Shown in pieces: positions 38,637-38,668 of a DNA stretch of 38,668 nucleotides. Source of the stretch: Streptomyces montanisoli (GTDB lineage Bacteria > Actinomycetota > Actinomycetes > Streptomycetales > Streptomycetaceae). Under the pieces are notes generated by a model, which was not told the origin of the DNA, did not search any database, and saw nothing but the letters and a program-made list of their open reading frames with translations. Where the stretch lies: contig NZ_JAGIQL010000054.1 in assembly GCF_017813245.1 (NCBI RefSeq), positions 1 to 38,668 on the forward strand, read 5' to 3'. Each line of letters opens with the position of its first letter. Position 1 is the first letter of the stretch. Made by a program: the position numbers and the translations under genes.

Positions 38637-38668
38637 AGATCGGAAGAGCATTTGACTGAACTCTTGTT
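38637..38668. other. Illumina adapter read-through at the contig end
   Basis: AGATCGGAAGAGC (38637-38649) is the 13-nt common start of Illumina TruSeq adapters. What follows (ATTTGACTGAACTC) resembles the adapter continuation ending CTGAACTC with errors. These bases are not genomic and should be trimmed. Confidence 0.92.

Noticed and set aside
1..38668. CRISPR arrays, tRNA/rRNA genes, insertion sequences or integrase sites
   Set aside because: No regularly spaced repeats, no cloverleaf-type or rRNA sequence and no transposase-like frame were recognised on either strand.

Overview
The window is a high-GC actinobacterial contig, almost certainly Streptomyces. The evidence is extreme third-position GC, GTG starts, tightly overlapping stop/start codons, a Streptomyces-type hopanoid operon, a ydaO-type riboswitch in front of a cell-wall peptidase, and 11-nt PHO-box repeats. 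The right edge is a contig end: the last ~32 bases read as Illumina adapter, not genome.

Layout. (1) 1-4814: a nearly complete tex gene (minus, runs off the left edge), an RsbW-like ATPase (plus) whose 3' end overlaps idi (type I IPP isomerase, minus), and a CDF metal exporter. (2) 4956-12429: galE (minus) diverges from a six-gene plus-strand operon. The operon encodes a 624-aa CDP-alcohol phosphotransferase fusion, a LicC-like cytidylyltransferase, an archaeal-type sn-glycerol-1-phosphate dehydrogenase, a second CDP-alcohol phosphotransferase, and an ABC-2 permease with its ATPase. PHO-box-like repeats lie between galE and the operon. This looks like an uncharacterised phosphate-regulated pathway making and exporting a glycerol-phosphate-containing lipid or polymer. 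(3) 12711-24527: the hopanoid operon, in the order leader ORF, hpnC, hpnD, a 38-aa ORF, hpnE, polyprenyl diphosphate synthase, shc, hpnG, hpnH, dxs, hpnO. It carries the squalene, hopene, adenosylhopane, ribosylhopane and aminobacteriohopanetriol steps plus precursor supply. The ispG copy that I recall between hpnH and dxs in S. coelicolor is absent here; a 153-bp gap with two hairpins is in its place.

(4) 24642-30422: a tyrosine phosphatase (minus), a c-di-AMP (ydaO) riboswitch with a LysM/M23 peptidase, a PfkB sugar kinase (minus), an NAPE-PLD/UlaG-like metallo-hydrolase and a DMT-type membrane protein. (5) 30463-38668: an accessory tail. It holds a stress-type SDR, an alcohol dehydrogenase remnant, a TetR regulator diverging from a TIM-barrel-like protein over a 28-bp near-perfect palindrome, a conserved small protein, a DesK/DesR-like two-component pair, a MarR regulator and a SnoaL-like protein that share a repeated operator, a decayed MFS transporter, and the first codons of a Tat-exported protein cut by the contig end.

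How the parts connect. idi, the prenyl synthase, dxs and the hpn genes form one isoprenoid island. The CDP-alcohol/G1P operon sits directly upstream in the same direction, so this stretch is devoted to envelope lipids or polymers. The downstream peptidase, phosphatase and riboswitch are also envelope or second-messenger functions. All functional statements are from sequence motifs read by eye; no database search was run.
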